Positions 11,440 through 21,447 of a stretch of DNA of 48,430 nucleotides are shown in pieces. This DNA is from Spirogloea muscicola (lineage: Eukaryota > Streptophyta > Zygnematophyceae > Spirogloeales > Spirogloeaceae), in assembly GCA_009602725.1 (NCBI GenBank), contig WELB01000047.1, positions 1 through 48,430 on the forward strand. Reading direction: 5' to 3'. The notes beneath the pieces were generated by a model. That model saw nothing but the letters and a program-made list of their open reading frames with translations, was not told the origin of the DNA and searched no databases. Position 1 is the first letter of the stretch, and every line of letters starts with the position of its first letter. A program made the position numbers and the translations under genes.

Positions 11440-11577
11440 CTCCGCCTAGTTGCACACAGGACCGGCGAGCACACAACTCCGCCTGGCCGCACACAGAGCC
11501 GACAACCACAGCTCCGCCTGGCCGCAAACAAAGCCGGCGAGCACACAGCTACGCCTGGCCGCACACAGAGCCACACC
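11440..11577. repeat. Minisatellite of 35-37 bp units
   Basis: About 3.7 units, each beginning CTCCGCCTGGCCGCACACAG or a close variant (starts near 11440, 11477, 11512, 11549). Unit lengths are 37, 35 and 37 bp. It lies just beyond the presumed 5' end of the minus-strand retroelement remnant. Confidence 0.8.
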
Positions 11578-12218
11578 CTTGGTGGGTGGCAGCCATTGCT
11601 AGGGCGCACAGAGCCGCGCGATCGCCCCAGCAATCAGCCCGGTTTCCCAGGGCCTCCTTCAGACCTTGTCCACTCCTTTGGGCTGGCCTCTCACAGCCAC
11701 TGCTTTCAATTTAATGGAAGAGCCGTTTCTCCCTTATCCAGGGAGGCTCTCACGGCCCAACAAGACGGGTTAGATGGTCAGCCAACCTGGCCCGCTAATT
11801 TACCAAATTTCTGTATCCAACTGGGAGGACACACACATTGGATAACGGGCGTCTGTCAAAACAAGTGCAGGAAACCTTTAAACTGCCGGAGATTTACTCC
11901 CAATCACAACACTTCCATGAAGAAGCTGACGTTTAAGTTTAGATTTTATAGTCATCAACATGCAAGATAATCCTGCTGATGTGCCCAAAGTGCTTTAACT
12001 GACACCACTTCCAGTTGTGTATCTCACAAACGACGGTGTGATTGCACTGAATACAGAGGCCCTGCGGTTGCCATTAGTCCAGGCAGCTACCTCCTCTATC
12101 AAGTAGAGAGAGGCCTTCTGAGACTGCCAGCTGAATTTTCAAGAAGCTTGTCTTGGTTCAAAGGCAACCACAATTAAGAGCCTGTGAATTCTGCTGCTCT
12201 AGCAGTAACGTGCTCAGA
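11578..12218. other. Intergenic, nothing recognised
   Basis: Short open frames on both strands without splice-consistent exons or recognisable protein similarity. It must contain the 3' UTR of UTP11, whose stop is at 12219-12221. Confidence 0.5.
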
Positions 12219-14273
12219 TCATCGTTTCCTTTCCGTCTTCCACCGGTACGAAGTCTTGGCAGGACTACTGCCTTCCTCTTCTGTTTCCATCGTGCTTCTT
12301 ATTTTCCGTACCCTACCCTTTCCCTGCACAACAAGATGTTCCTATCATCCTTATGTGTGAAAGGTGCTCTTTGTGACCATGATGTCAGTTTCTACACCAA
12401 ATTTAAGCAAATGAGAAACCTCATCGTCAGATGCAGTCCTCTCACCTTCTGCGATCAAGGCATCCCAGAATTATGCAAAGAAACCAGTGTGCGTACTCAC
12501 CAGGAGTTCCTTCTGCAAGACCATCGTTTGTGCCAAGACTGTCATTTTCTTGGACCTCTCACGTCTTTGTGATAGCTCCCTGTATGCAGCCGCACGCTTC
12601 CTGCATGATGTCCTAAGCTCTGTGAGTTGCAGAGTCAGGCACTTTCCAACTTTAAAGTATACCAGATGAAGCATGCTCAAGTCTGCACCACTTTCACTTT
12701 CAGAGCCTGCAGAAAGTGCAAGTCAATGTAATGGCAAAACAAGCATCATAGCTGCAGTGATGCAGGAGCTTTGGCTAGAGCAGACCTTTGCAAGCGAGAA
12801 GGTAGTTTAGATCCTACTCTATCTTCTGAATCCTCAACGGGCTTGGAGAGCAACTCCACTGCATCATTTCTGAGGTAAAACGTCAACATAGTCCAATGTT
12901 CAGTCCTAGCTACTGGGCATCAACTTGGTGCACCATGACATATAGGATGCATTGCAGACAGCTCCAATGGAGAGGAGATGGAGAGGTACAAGAAAAGAGC
13001 CCGACCCGGTACTTGCAAATCGGACGTGCTTGTTCTGGTGTGCATCTCCAATGGAGTGCAGTGCAGCCTGTAACTTTTCTACCTTCTGCAGGGGAAGCCA
13101 AGTTTGCCATATGTCTGCCTTGAGTGCATGATTCAATGCGCATATGTTTGTAAGATAGACGAAGCATTCTGAGATTCATGCACCCTCTGGCAAAGGAGTT
13201 CGTTGGCAGAAGGCATGGTAAGCGCAGAAGGCATGGCACACCTTTGCTTCAGACTGAGCTTTGTTTTGTACATACTTATAGTCTTGAGTCTTCATGAGAC
13301 GAAGCTCCTCCGGAGAATACTTGTTCGACTCGTCCGGCCTGTAGGGTTGGTCAATCAACACAACTTATCACCGCCCCTCGCAAGGTGTCGGCCACTATGT
13401 GCACGGAAAGATCTGACGAGGTACGCACACGTCACCACGCACCATCTCTGCAAGTAGAGTACTCCATAGCCAGGTCCACTTGGCCGACTTTACCATGATA
13501 TATTAGCTGGCAGCATGGACGCAGAATCAACTGCTGCCTGCAAAGTTGCAGGTCGAGGGCATGCCTCACCGTGCCATATGTATGCCCCCCTCAGTTCGAG
13601 TGCTCTGCATCTTGAAGTAGAACTCGTCCGGGTTGCGAAACGCAGCCTTCTCCTTGAGCACCTGCAGCAGTGGCACAACCGCCCTGCTTCACCACCTGAT
13701 TGGCAGAGGGAGCGACAACGAAGCTCTCCTAGCAGCAGAGCTCACGCGGATGTTCACTAATAGCGGCCTTGGTCTTTCAGAGGACCGACCCCTGACTGGT
13801 GGAAACCAAACCCCAAACCCCTGATCCACGAAACCCAAACGCCATCCACTTTCCAGACGTGTTAGATTGCAAGGCAATGATCAAGCCGCACACCCGGATG
13901 GCGTCCTCCTTCCGGTGGTAGTCACGCGCGCGCAGGACGTAGTCCTTGTGCTTCTCGAGCAGGCCATAGCGCTTGCGCTCAGACCTGCAGGGGCCTCCAC
14001 ACAAGCCGTCAGAGCCTCCGGAGGACTGCGACGCACAAGTATCACTTGAAAGGTCACGCTCGCTGGCGCTCGACGTATTCGTCGTCGAATGGGCGGAGAC
14101 GGCTTTGGCATGGCAGTCAGTCGGCAGCTGCCGGGAGAAGCCAGCGCCAGGAGCCGCCAGTCGCCAGCCGCTGCAAAGGTCAGGCGGCGGCGGGGGACTG
14201 AGCCCGCAGCCACTCACGGTTGCGCGCGCTCCTTGTGCGCCCGCCGCTTCACGGCGTTGCGCAGCGACGACAT
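12219..14273 (-). CDS. UTP11: UTP11, small-subunit processome component (U3 snoRNP-associated)
   Basis: Eight exons: 14273-14218, 13984-13894, 13661-13570, 13338-13242, 13085-13013, 12858-12786, 12600-12501, 12323-12219. All introns are GT-AG, all phases agree, and the product is 228 aa, the length of plant UTP11. Recognisable blocks in order: MSSLRNAVKRRAHKERAQP at the N-terminus, RYGLLEKHKDYVLRARDYH, KEKAAFRNPDEFYFKM, NKYSPEELRLMKTQDYKYV, a KVEKLQAALHSIG helix, AYRELSQRRERS and the basic C-terminus YRWKTERKR. Known role: nucleolar U3-dependent processing of 18S rRNA precursors within the 90S pre-ribosome. It is divergently arranged with the DNAJC8 gene. The least certain acceptor is at 12859; the rest are well supported by the family. 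Confidence 0.95.
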
Positions 14274-14828
14274 GGCGCGTCGCGCCCAGCAGCGTCCGCC
14301 TCGCCCGCCTCCGCAGCCGCCGCCGCTTCCGCCTCCGCCTCCGCCGCCGCCGCCGCCGCCGCCGCCACCGCANNNNNNNNNNNNNNNNNNNNNNNNNNNN
14401 NNNNNNNNNNNNNNNNNNNNNNNNNNNNNNNNNNNNNNNNNNNNNNNNNNNNNNNNNNNNNNNNNNNNNNNNNNNNNNNNNNNNNNNNNNNNNNNNNNNN
14501 NNNNNNNNNNNNNNNNNNNNNNNNNNNNNNNNNNNNNNNNNNNNNNNNNNNNNNNNNNNNNNNNNNNNNNNNNNNNNNNNNNNNNNNNNNNNNNNNNNNN
14601 NNNNNNNNNNNNNNNNNNNNNNNNNNNNNNNNNNNNNNNNNNNNNNNNNNNNNNNNNNNNNNNNNNNNNNNNNNNNNNNNNNNNNNNNNNNNNNNNNNNN
14701 NNNNNNNNNNNNNNNNNNNNNNNNNNNNNNNNNNNNNNNNNNNNNNNNNNNNNNNNNNNNNNNNNNNNNNNNNNNNNNNNNNNNNNNNNNNNNNNNNNNN
14801 NNNNNNNNNNNNNNNNNNNNNNNNNNNN
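14274..14828. other. Divergent promoter / 5' region with a 456-bp assembly gap
   Basis: 14373-14828 is a run of undetermined bases flanked by a (CCG)n tract (about 14335-14372). The region separates the UTP11 start codon from the first visible DNAJC8 exon, so it holds their shared promoter and probably the DNAJC8 start codon. A plus-strand ATG at 14272-14274 overlaps the UTP11 ATG (14271-14273 on the minus strand), but there is no evidence that it is used. Confidence 0.7.
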
Positions 14829-17466
14829 GCGGCGGCAGAGCCAGCCGCACCAGCGGCTGTGGCGGAGCCGGCTGCGAAGCTGGCTGCGGAGCTGGCTACC
14901 AAGGCGGCGGCGGCGGCGGCGGAGGTGGCGACTGCGGCGGCGACTGCGGCGGCCGACGACGCGCTGCTGCGCGAGTTCTTCTCCGAGGTCAGCGAGGTGG
15001 AGCGCGACGGCGAGGTCGTGAGGTGAGCGCCGCACAGCCTGGCCGCCGTAGCGCACCTGCTGCCGCACCTGTCGCCGCGCGCCTGACCGCCTGCCGGCGC
15101 AGCTGCCTCCAGGATCCTGTCGTGCTTCAAGCTCAACCCGTTCGAGCACCTCAACCTGCCCTTCGAGTCGGAGCCTGAGGACGTCAAGCGCCAGTACCGC
15201 AAGGTCCGGACCCGGCCCGCTTCACCCGCAGCCTGGGAGCTGACTCCTTAGATAGCCCTGCCAGTTGGCCAACCAATGATACTGAACTCATTCCATAACT
15301 GCCAGCCACGAGGCCTGCCTCCCAATCGACACGCTCGGTTACACCCAACTGCTCTCGGAGGTCACTCAGGTTGACTGTGGCCATTGGCCCCTAGCTAATC
15401 CGCATTGCATGCGCTGCTCACTTGGTGCTCCGGCAGCTGTCCTTGCTGGTGCACCCGGACAAGTGCCACCACCCGCAAGCCAAGGAGGCATTTGCAGGTA
15501 CATGTTCCCCACGTGTCAATATATCTTCGCACAGCACGTCCACCTAGGTTGCCACCCAGGTGCCAGATCCAAATGATGCATGGCGTCCTTGTTTCTGATT
15601 CCCTGTCGTTGCAGTCATCAATTACTTGCACGAGGGCCTGTAGAAAGTCGTGTATGCAGGACGCACTCGCAAGGTCAGCTTGGCAGCTCTATGAGCATCG
15701 TGGCACCCCTTGCTCAAGACCACCTCAACGAGCACAGAGCGTCTAGCACTTAGCAGAAGCGTAGGATGCCTCACGTGGACGTGTTCCCACTTTGACGTTT
15801 TTGAAGCTGATGAGCTTTACTTGTGTGACCAATCAGTGCTGGCCAAAGCGCAGCAGCTCTTGCTCGACCCCAGTGAGAGGGACTACATTGTCTCTCAGTG
15901 CAACAATGCGAAAGGTGCGTGGCTGACCTGCTTGCAGGACCAGCTTAGTTACAAATCTTGGATCTATGATTTGGCGAGGGTCAGGTCTGGGCTGGAGGTT
16001 GGCTTTGAAACGTATTGGTCGAAATTGGCCGATATGTTAGGCAGTTATTGAGTCTGATAATGTATTGTCTGTGTTACCATTAAGCAAGCAGCTCGTTTAA
16101 ATTATCATTTGACATCTCCTCTTTCTGGTGGGGACAGTGTGTGCTTTCCTCTTACTTCTGCTAACATGTATAGGGCGGCTTGCAGAGGAAATTCTCAAGG
16201 AGAGGAAAAAGGCCTTGAAGAAGGACCATGCTGCCAAGATACGATCCAATCTTGAGCAGGTCAGTGGCATTTCCTTGCCAGGCCTGAGCAAACCGTTGTT
16301 CAAGGCTGACCACGCATCCTGAAGCCAGGGGTTTGTAACCTCGGTGAGGCTGCATGATGGCTGATCGGCTGATTCAGCTGAGGCAGGCCGCATGCAGTCG
16401 AATTCTTTGGAAGCTCACGAGATTGCTGGGGTTGTTTGTGAAGATGGAGCTGATGTTATTTAGGACATGAATCTAGCCGACTTCCGTCTGAAGTGGCCGC
16501 TGCGGTGCTGTGTTCTGTGGTGCAGAATCAACCTGGCCATGAGTATGAGAAGTCCGCAGACTTCAGGGAGAAGTGGAAGGTGCGCGTTCGAGAAATCCTG
16601 ACGGAGCAAGAGTGGCGGCGAAGGAAGATGGCAATGAGGGTAAAGTAGTGAGCAGAAGTTGAATTGAATTGGTCTTTCTGATGCTCATCTGTATATTAGG
16701 TATCGTCTCAAAAACTTGTGCAGAGTACTTCAAGGGGCAACTTCTTAAGAGAGCTATTGTGAGTCGGTGCTGTTTGTGGCTGCTTTGAATTTAGCAGTCA
16801 AGCTCAGACACATGCTTGAGGTGAGCAGGTTGTGGTGCTTCACTTGCCACTCTCTTGGGTTGTGGTCACCTGTATCAATTGACTCCTTGTCGTCAATCTG
16901 CAGATCTCAGAAGAGGAGGGCCGCTTAAAGACAGATGAAGAAGAGACGCGAGAGATGTACAAGAAGAAGAGGGAGCATGCAGAGAAGTGGGAGGAGACCA
17001 GGGAAAACAGGGTCAGGATCTGCGCCACTGCTGGGCATTCTAACCCACGTGATTGCTCTGTCTTTGCCACGTTGTACGTTCTGCGTCAAGCATGCAACTG
17101 CCTGTTGTTCCACTTGCCCTCCAGTTTCTTGGCCCTGATATGTGTGTTGTCTTTGACTGCATTCCAGGTCAGTAGTTGGCGTGACTTTCAAAAAGGCGGA
17201 AAGAAGGTCTGCATATACACCAAATTACTGCCTCGCTTCTCACATCTGGCCGTCCTTTTGCATTTGGGACATGAGTAGTGTAAAGAAACATTGTCGATAG
17301 TCAACTGAAGACAGAGGATGCCATTCGTTTTACAGCAATGTTGTTGCAATTGACGTTGTTGGCCCCCTTTGGCCTGCAGGTCAAGAAGGGAGAGCTGAGG
17401 CCGCCCAAGCTGAAGACAGAAGATCCCAACAAGACATACGTCCAGCGACCTGTGAAACGGGCTTAG
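14829..17466 (+). CDS. DNAJC8: DNAJC8/SPF31-type J-domain protein (N-terminus in gap)
   Basis: Visible exons: 14829-15022, 15113-15203, 15437-15497, 15837-15914, 16186-16259, 16526-16639, 16904-17011, 17168-17206, 17380-17466; all phases agree, giving 281 residues to a TAG stop. After an alanine-rich leader come FFSEVSEVERDGEVVR, the J domain (ILSCFKLNPFEHLNLPFES, with HPDKC encoded at 15452-15466), AKAQQLLLDPSERDYIV, a charged helical region, then the diagnostic family blocks REILTEQEWRRRKMAMR, ISEEEGRLKTDEEETREMYK, SSWRDFQKGGKK and LKTEDPNKTYVQRPVKRA. Known role: nuclear co-chaperone of HSP70 associated with spliceosomes. No TGTAA was found close downstream, so the 3' end is undefined. The gene start lies in the gap and cannot be placed. 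Confidence 0.94.
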
Positions 17467-18487
17467 CTGTTGATTCGCCCATAGGGAGTGTGTTTAGGTG
17501 TCACGTAGAGACATTAAGCCTCATCCTTCTTAAGTATACGGCATCACTGCTTGTTGCGGTAATGCATTGCAGAGACAGCTCCGTAGTCAAGCTGATGTGC
17601 AACTTTGTCGCCGCTGAAGTATTACTGCATGGTCGCGGTCAAGCAGTCGCTGATAAATGCTGTAGCTGGTTTAAATAGGGCACCAATAGAGCAGTGTACA
17701 GGTCGTGTGCAATATCACCATGGCGTATTTAAGGTTCATCAGAAAGGTGCAGAAGGCATGTTTCCTGGGAGTGCACCAAAAAACCAGGACAGCAATGCCT
17801 TGTTGCAGTAATTTACACAAATATTGCTGGTTGGCAGCTGACAAATGCTGTCATGATAGCACGGGCAGGACACTATGTACGAGTATCACCGCGCCACATT
17901 TTCTCAGCATTACAGCTAGGCAGAAGCACTATACAGTAGGTCATGACCTTGATGGGTGGGCATCACCCCACTGTCCCAACTGGTGTTTTGCAAGCCCCCG
18001 GCTAGTGGACCAGCTGTTGGCTTACGGGAGCCCTATACCCAGGGCTCTCAAAGAGGCCTTAGCCGACCACTTCTGGTGGGGTCTATACTAAACAGTTGGC
18101 GAGAAGAGTTGGATACACAGACCAACAGTTCCTCGATCAGGCGATGACTCGTCCGAGCTAGCTTGCGAGCATTCAGCATTGGAGCACATGACTAGGATAT
18201 CCCGAGTGGCCGCTAGTAATAGCCACGTATTCTGGCCAAGTGGTGGCGCTTTGGCTTTGCGGTTTGCCCCTGGAACCTCGTACATAATTGCTGGACTGGC
18301 CTTTCCACAGCCACCAGCTTCTACTTTAATAGCTTCTTAAGAGTGGGGCCAGGAGAAGAAGCCCCAAGGATGCGCCAAGCGTGACGCCGCATGGCCTCTC
18401 AGGCTTGGGTCCGGGCAGCCGCAAGACCTAGATTTGTGAGCTGGGCTGTTCTTGATGCAGAGGTGCGCGGTGCGCATGTACAATAAG
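17467..18487. other. Intergenic, nothing recognised
   Basis: Holds the DNAJC8 3' UTR. No conserved protein frame or RNA gene was recognised. From about 18460 it enters repeat sequence shared with the transposon-rich part of the window. Confidence 0.5.
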
Positions 18488-18548
18488 AAGGGCTCGCCCA
18501 TTGAGAATAGGGGTTAGGAAAAAGCCAGCCCAAAAAAGAATGAACAAA
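18488..18548 (-). repeat. Dispersed hairpin element, copy
   Basis: On the plus strand the copy reads GCTCGCCCATTGAGAATAGG, then GGGTTAGGAAAAAGCCAGCC and CAAAAAAGAATGAACAAAGG. Strand is given for the reading GGGCTGGC...CCAGCCCC...GGGCGAGC. The left arm of the hairpin is slightly degraded here (GGTTAGG instead of GGCTGG). Confidence 0.75.
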
Positions 18549-18866
18549 GGACGAGAAGGGCCCAGGGGAAGCACTAAGAAAATCAAGCCAAGAAGAAACT
18601 AAGCAAATACGAAACACTAAGTAAGCCCTGCTAAGCAGCCTCAGGTCAGAGATACTGGGTTCCTTCTATAAGTAAGAACGAAAGAAAGTGCTCCCATAAA
18701 GAAGAGGGCCAAAAAGAATGGACAATCTATAAGAGGGAGGCCAAGCCGACCCAAAGCAATAGAGAAAACATCGCCATCGAACGCCTGTTCTATGGCGATG
18801 GCTGTAAGAGGCCGGCAGCACAGGAAAAGGAATGAGCAAAGTTCGACGGGGCCATAAATGTAAAAC

Positions 18867-19790
18867 ATGCACAAGAAGATACCAAGCAGCTACGAAGCAC
18901 TCAGTATCCCCTGCCTCGGCCTCCCACCTAACTGCCTGATTGGGGTGCGCCAGTGTGAGTGCGGCTTCCGTGCAGAGGGTGCTGAGCTCGCCACTCACAT
19001 GCTGAGATGCCCCACTGGACCAGAAGTGGTGGGCATTCACAACTTCCTTCACGACGCCCTGGCGGGCTTGATGCGCGAGGCCGGCTACCGTGCGATCGTG
19101 GAAGTCAACAATTTCATGCTTATCACCACGGACGCCCAGGGACGTCATCATCGCTGCACACTTGACATTGTGGGCGTGCAACCGGGTGGAGGACCATGGG
19201 CCCTGGTCGACGTTGTTGTTACGGAGACGTATTAAGGTCCAGCATCGACACACATCGCTGGTCACGCAGTGGGCGGTGCAGAACAAAGAAACATGCAGCA
19301 CTACTCCGATTACCCCCAATGCGATCAGCTCTTGCCAGCGGCAATCAATATTTTTTGGCTGTCTGGGTCCTCGTTTCCACACTCTCCTTCTAAAACATTG
19401 CCAATCTAGGCTACACACGACGTGCAGATGTGTTTCCGGCTGAGATGGGCTTGCCAGCTGCATATCTGTCGTTCTTGCGACGACGAGTTTCGGCCTGTTT
19501 GCAGCGTGCTCAGGCTTATGCCTTGCACCAGAAAGCTGGGCGAGCTTTAGTTGGTGGCAGAAGGGCTTCGTATCGCTTCCTCTGGCTTCCTCTGGCCCCC
19601 TTCTCGTTCTTTGTTCATTCTTTTTTGGGCTGGCAGCCCCTATCCTCAATGGGCGAGCCCTTTCTCCTATCTGACATCTAGTATTCATGCATCCATTACC
19701 GACCTTTATATATTGACCCGGGGTTACTGAGCGGGTCATTCTGCTGCAGGTTATGTAGATCTTGAGATGTGCTTGCCTTTGTACTCGGCC
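18867..19790 (+). mobile_element. Retroelement ORF2 3' remnant with endonuclease-like C-terminal domain
   Basis: An open frame (to about 19235) encodes LGLPPNCLIGVRQCECG, then a Cys/His pattern (CECG...HMLRC), HNFLHDAL and a segment with DIVGV and LVDVVVTETY. Further downstream, 19440-19560 encodes MGLPAAYLSFLRRRVSACLQ, the start of the family C-terminus. It is interrupted by a hairpin element (19600-19660) and ends in the family tail (GATGTGCTTGCCTTTGTACT from 19766). The Cys/His cluster followed by spaced acidic residues resembles the zinc-finger plus restriction-like endonuclease end of R2/CRE-type non-LTR retrotransposons. That assignment is by motif pattern only. The 5' part and reverse transcriptase are missing. 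Confidence 0.6.
19600..19660 (+). repeat. Dispersed hairpin element, copy inserted in retroelement
   Basis: Reads GTTCATTCTTTTTTGGGCTG, then GCAGCCCCTATCCTCAATGG and GCGAGCCC. Here the loop has collapsed to GGGCTGGCAGCCCC. It interrupts the C-terminal coding region of the retroelement fragment. Confidence 0.75.
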
Positions 19791-19799
19791 ATTTGACCT

Positions 19800-20600
19800 A
19801 CGTTTGTTTCAAAATGTACGAAATCTTCCCTGCTAAGCAGCCTTATGTCAGAGATACTTGGTTCCTGAAAAGTAGGGCAAACGGCTGTGAGAAGAGAACT
19901 GCTCGCCCATGGAGAAGAGGGGCTGGCAAAGCAAGCCTCTAACAGATGGACAATGTACAAAAGCACGGGCTGCGAGAGGCAAGCCAGCCCACAAGAAGCG
20001 AAGAAGGGAAGTCGAGGGGGCGGCTGGGCGGGGGGCAGAGATCGGGGCAGCGGGGTCGACGGGGCGGGAGCAGTGGCCAGCGTCGAGGCCGTTGGCGGGC
20101 GCGGGGCCGGCAGCGTCGTCTCCAAGTGGTGGGGGCCCGCGGCGGCACCATGTGGCGGGGCCCGGTTGCTCGCCCCGGCGGGCAGATATTTTGCGCCACC
20201 CGACGTCCCCGGTCCTCTGCGGGTCCTCGGCGGCCTTGGGCGTCCGCGTGGCCTCTTTCCTTGCTGGATGCGCGCCGCTGGATTTGTCAGAGCTCCGGAG
20301 AGCCCGGAGGCTAGGGTGGGCAGCCCGGGGCGCCAGATCTGGCGGACCCGGGCTGGCCGCCAGATCTGGCGGAGGTCCTGTTCTCCCGGGGCGTGGCACG
20401 GTGCCATGTACAGCGGAGCCCTCCCCGCCTCCCGCCGCAACCACCTCGGCGCCGGCCATGGCGGCCGCGGCGGCGGCGGCGGCGGTGGCGGCGGTTGAGG
20501 GCGCGCTGCTCCGCGGCGAGAGCGTGCANTCCCGCCGCCGCCGCCGCCGCCGCAGCCGCCGCCGCCGCCGCTTGCTGACCGACGACTGGCGGCGGTGCAG
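19800..20600. other. Repeat debris followed by a GC-rich 5' region
   Basis: 19890-19950 contains a degraded hairpin element (GCTCGCCCATGGAGAAGAGG). 20000-20460 is GC-rich with no supported exon. 20461-20600 contains an ATG followed by alanine codons and (CCG)n with one undetermined base at 20529; it probably includes the first exon/intron of the MGST gene, but the expected first transmembrane segment is not visible. Confidence 0.4.
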
Positions 20601-20676
20601 GTACGGCGTGAAGCTGCCGATCATGTACGCCACCGAGGCTGACAGCAAGCAGTTCAAGGAGTTCAACTGCGTCCAG
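20601..20676 (+). CDS. Microsomal glutathione S-transferase 3-like exon (partial)
   Basis: A single 76-nt exon bounded by GTGCAG and GTGCGC encodes (R)YGVKLPIMYATEADSKQF and EFNCVQ. It aligns with the conserved MAPEG/MGST3 loop (arginine-tyrosine, YPxxYA, FNCxQ), which in plants is followed by RGHQNSLE. Known family role: membrane-bound conjugation or peroxide reduction with glutathione at the ER. The upstream exon (first membrane helix) and the downstream exons (HQNSLE and the remaining helices) were not found up to 21447. The flanks are (CCG)n tracts, one with an undetermined base, so this is either a gene broken by assembly collapse or a remnant. Confidence 0.65.
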
Positions 20677-21447
20677 GTGCGCCGCCGCCGCCGCTGCCGC
20701 CGCCGCCGTTGCCGCCGCCGCCGCCGCTGGCGCTGCCAGAGCCGCCGCCGGAGCCCGTCTTCCCGGCACACAGCCAAGGAGATGGCTCCTGGAGGCCGTC
20801 CGCAGGCGAGGACGACAGGCGCCAGTACTGGCACGCCGAGAATCTGCACAGCCAGAGCCGCCATTACCACCACCACCATGGACCCAGGCCGAGCTTCTCA
20901 TATCAGGTCCTGCGTTCGATATCACCGAATCCGCACCTCCCAATCTCTCCAGATGCTCGCAAGCCGGTCACCCACCCTTTGGTACATGCACGTCCCCTGC
21001 ACTAGAGTACGTCTGGCTGCTGTGTACTGCAGTCGTAGCCATCGCACATAGAAGACTGAGCCATCCGTGCAACAGCGCTGTTTATTGGATCGGACAGCGC
21101 TGCTGCTCGATTCTTTAGCTGATAACCACGAGATAAGTGATGTCCAAGCATGTCACTGAAGTGGTCATTGCATCATCAGGCTGTGCGCCGAGGAGGCCGA
21201 GTCCTGTTGCAGGAGATGAGGACAGTGAGGCCAACAACTCTTGTCCCCATAAGGTGCAACTACTCGCTTGGCACGTAACAACTTGCTGCAAGCATGCAAT
21301 GCAGCACTGCTTCACAGAGATGTTGTGAAGAAAGGCCGACTGATGCATGCCAGCGGCATGCATCGCAGACAGTGGTCAGGGCTCTGACCAGCGATGGGCT
21401 GCTTGATGTGCCTTCTTTCATCAGCAGTGGACGTCAGTGTTGATTGA
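20677..21447. other. Expected MGST downstream region; no exon recognised
   Basis: Begins with (CCG)n and continues with mixed open frames. A plus frame rich in H and R (20750-20900) and a hydrophobic minus frame overlap each other; neither shows splice-consistent family similarity. Confidence 0.4.

Noticed and set aside
13777-15202. Several 260-400 residue open frames spanning the N run
   Set aside because: They are artefacts of undetermined bases translated as X and of flanking triplet repeats.
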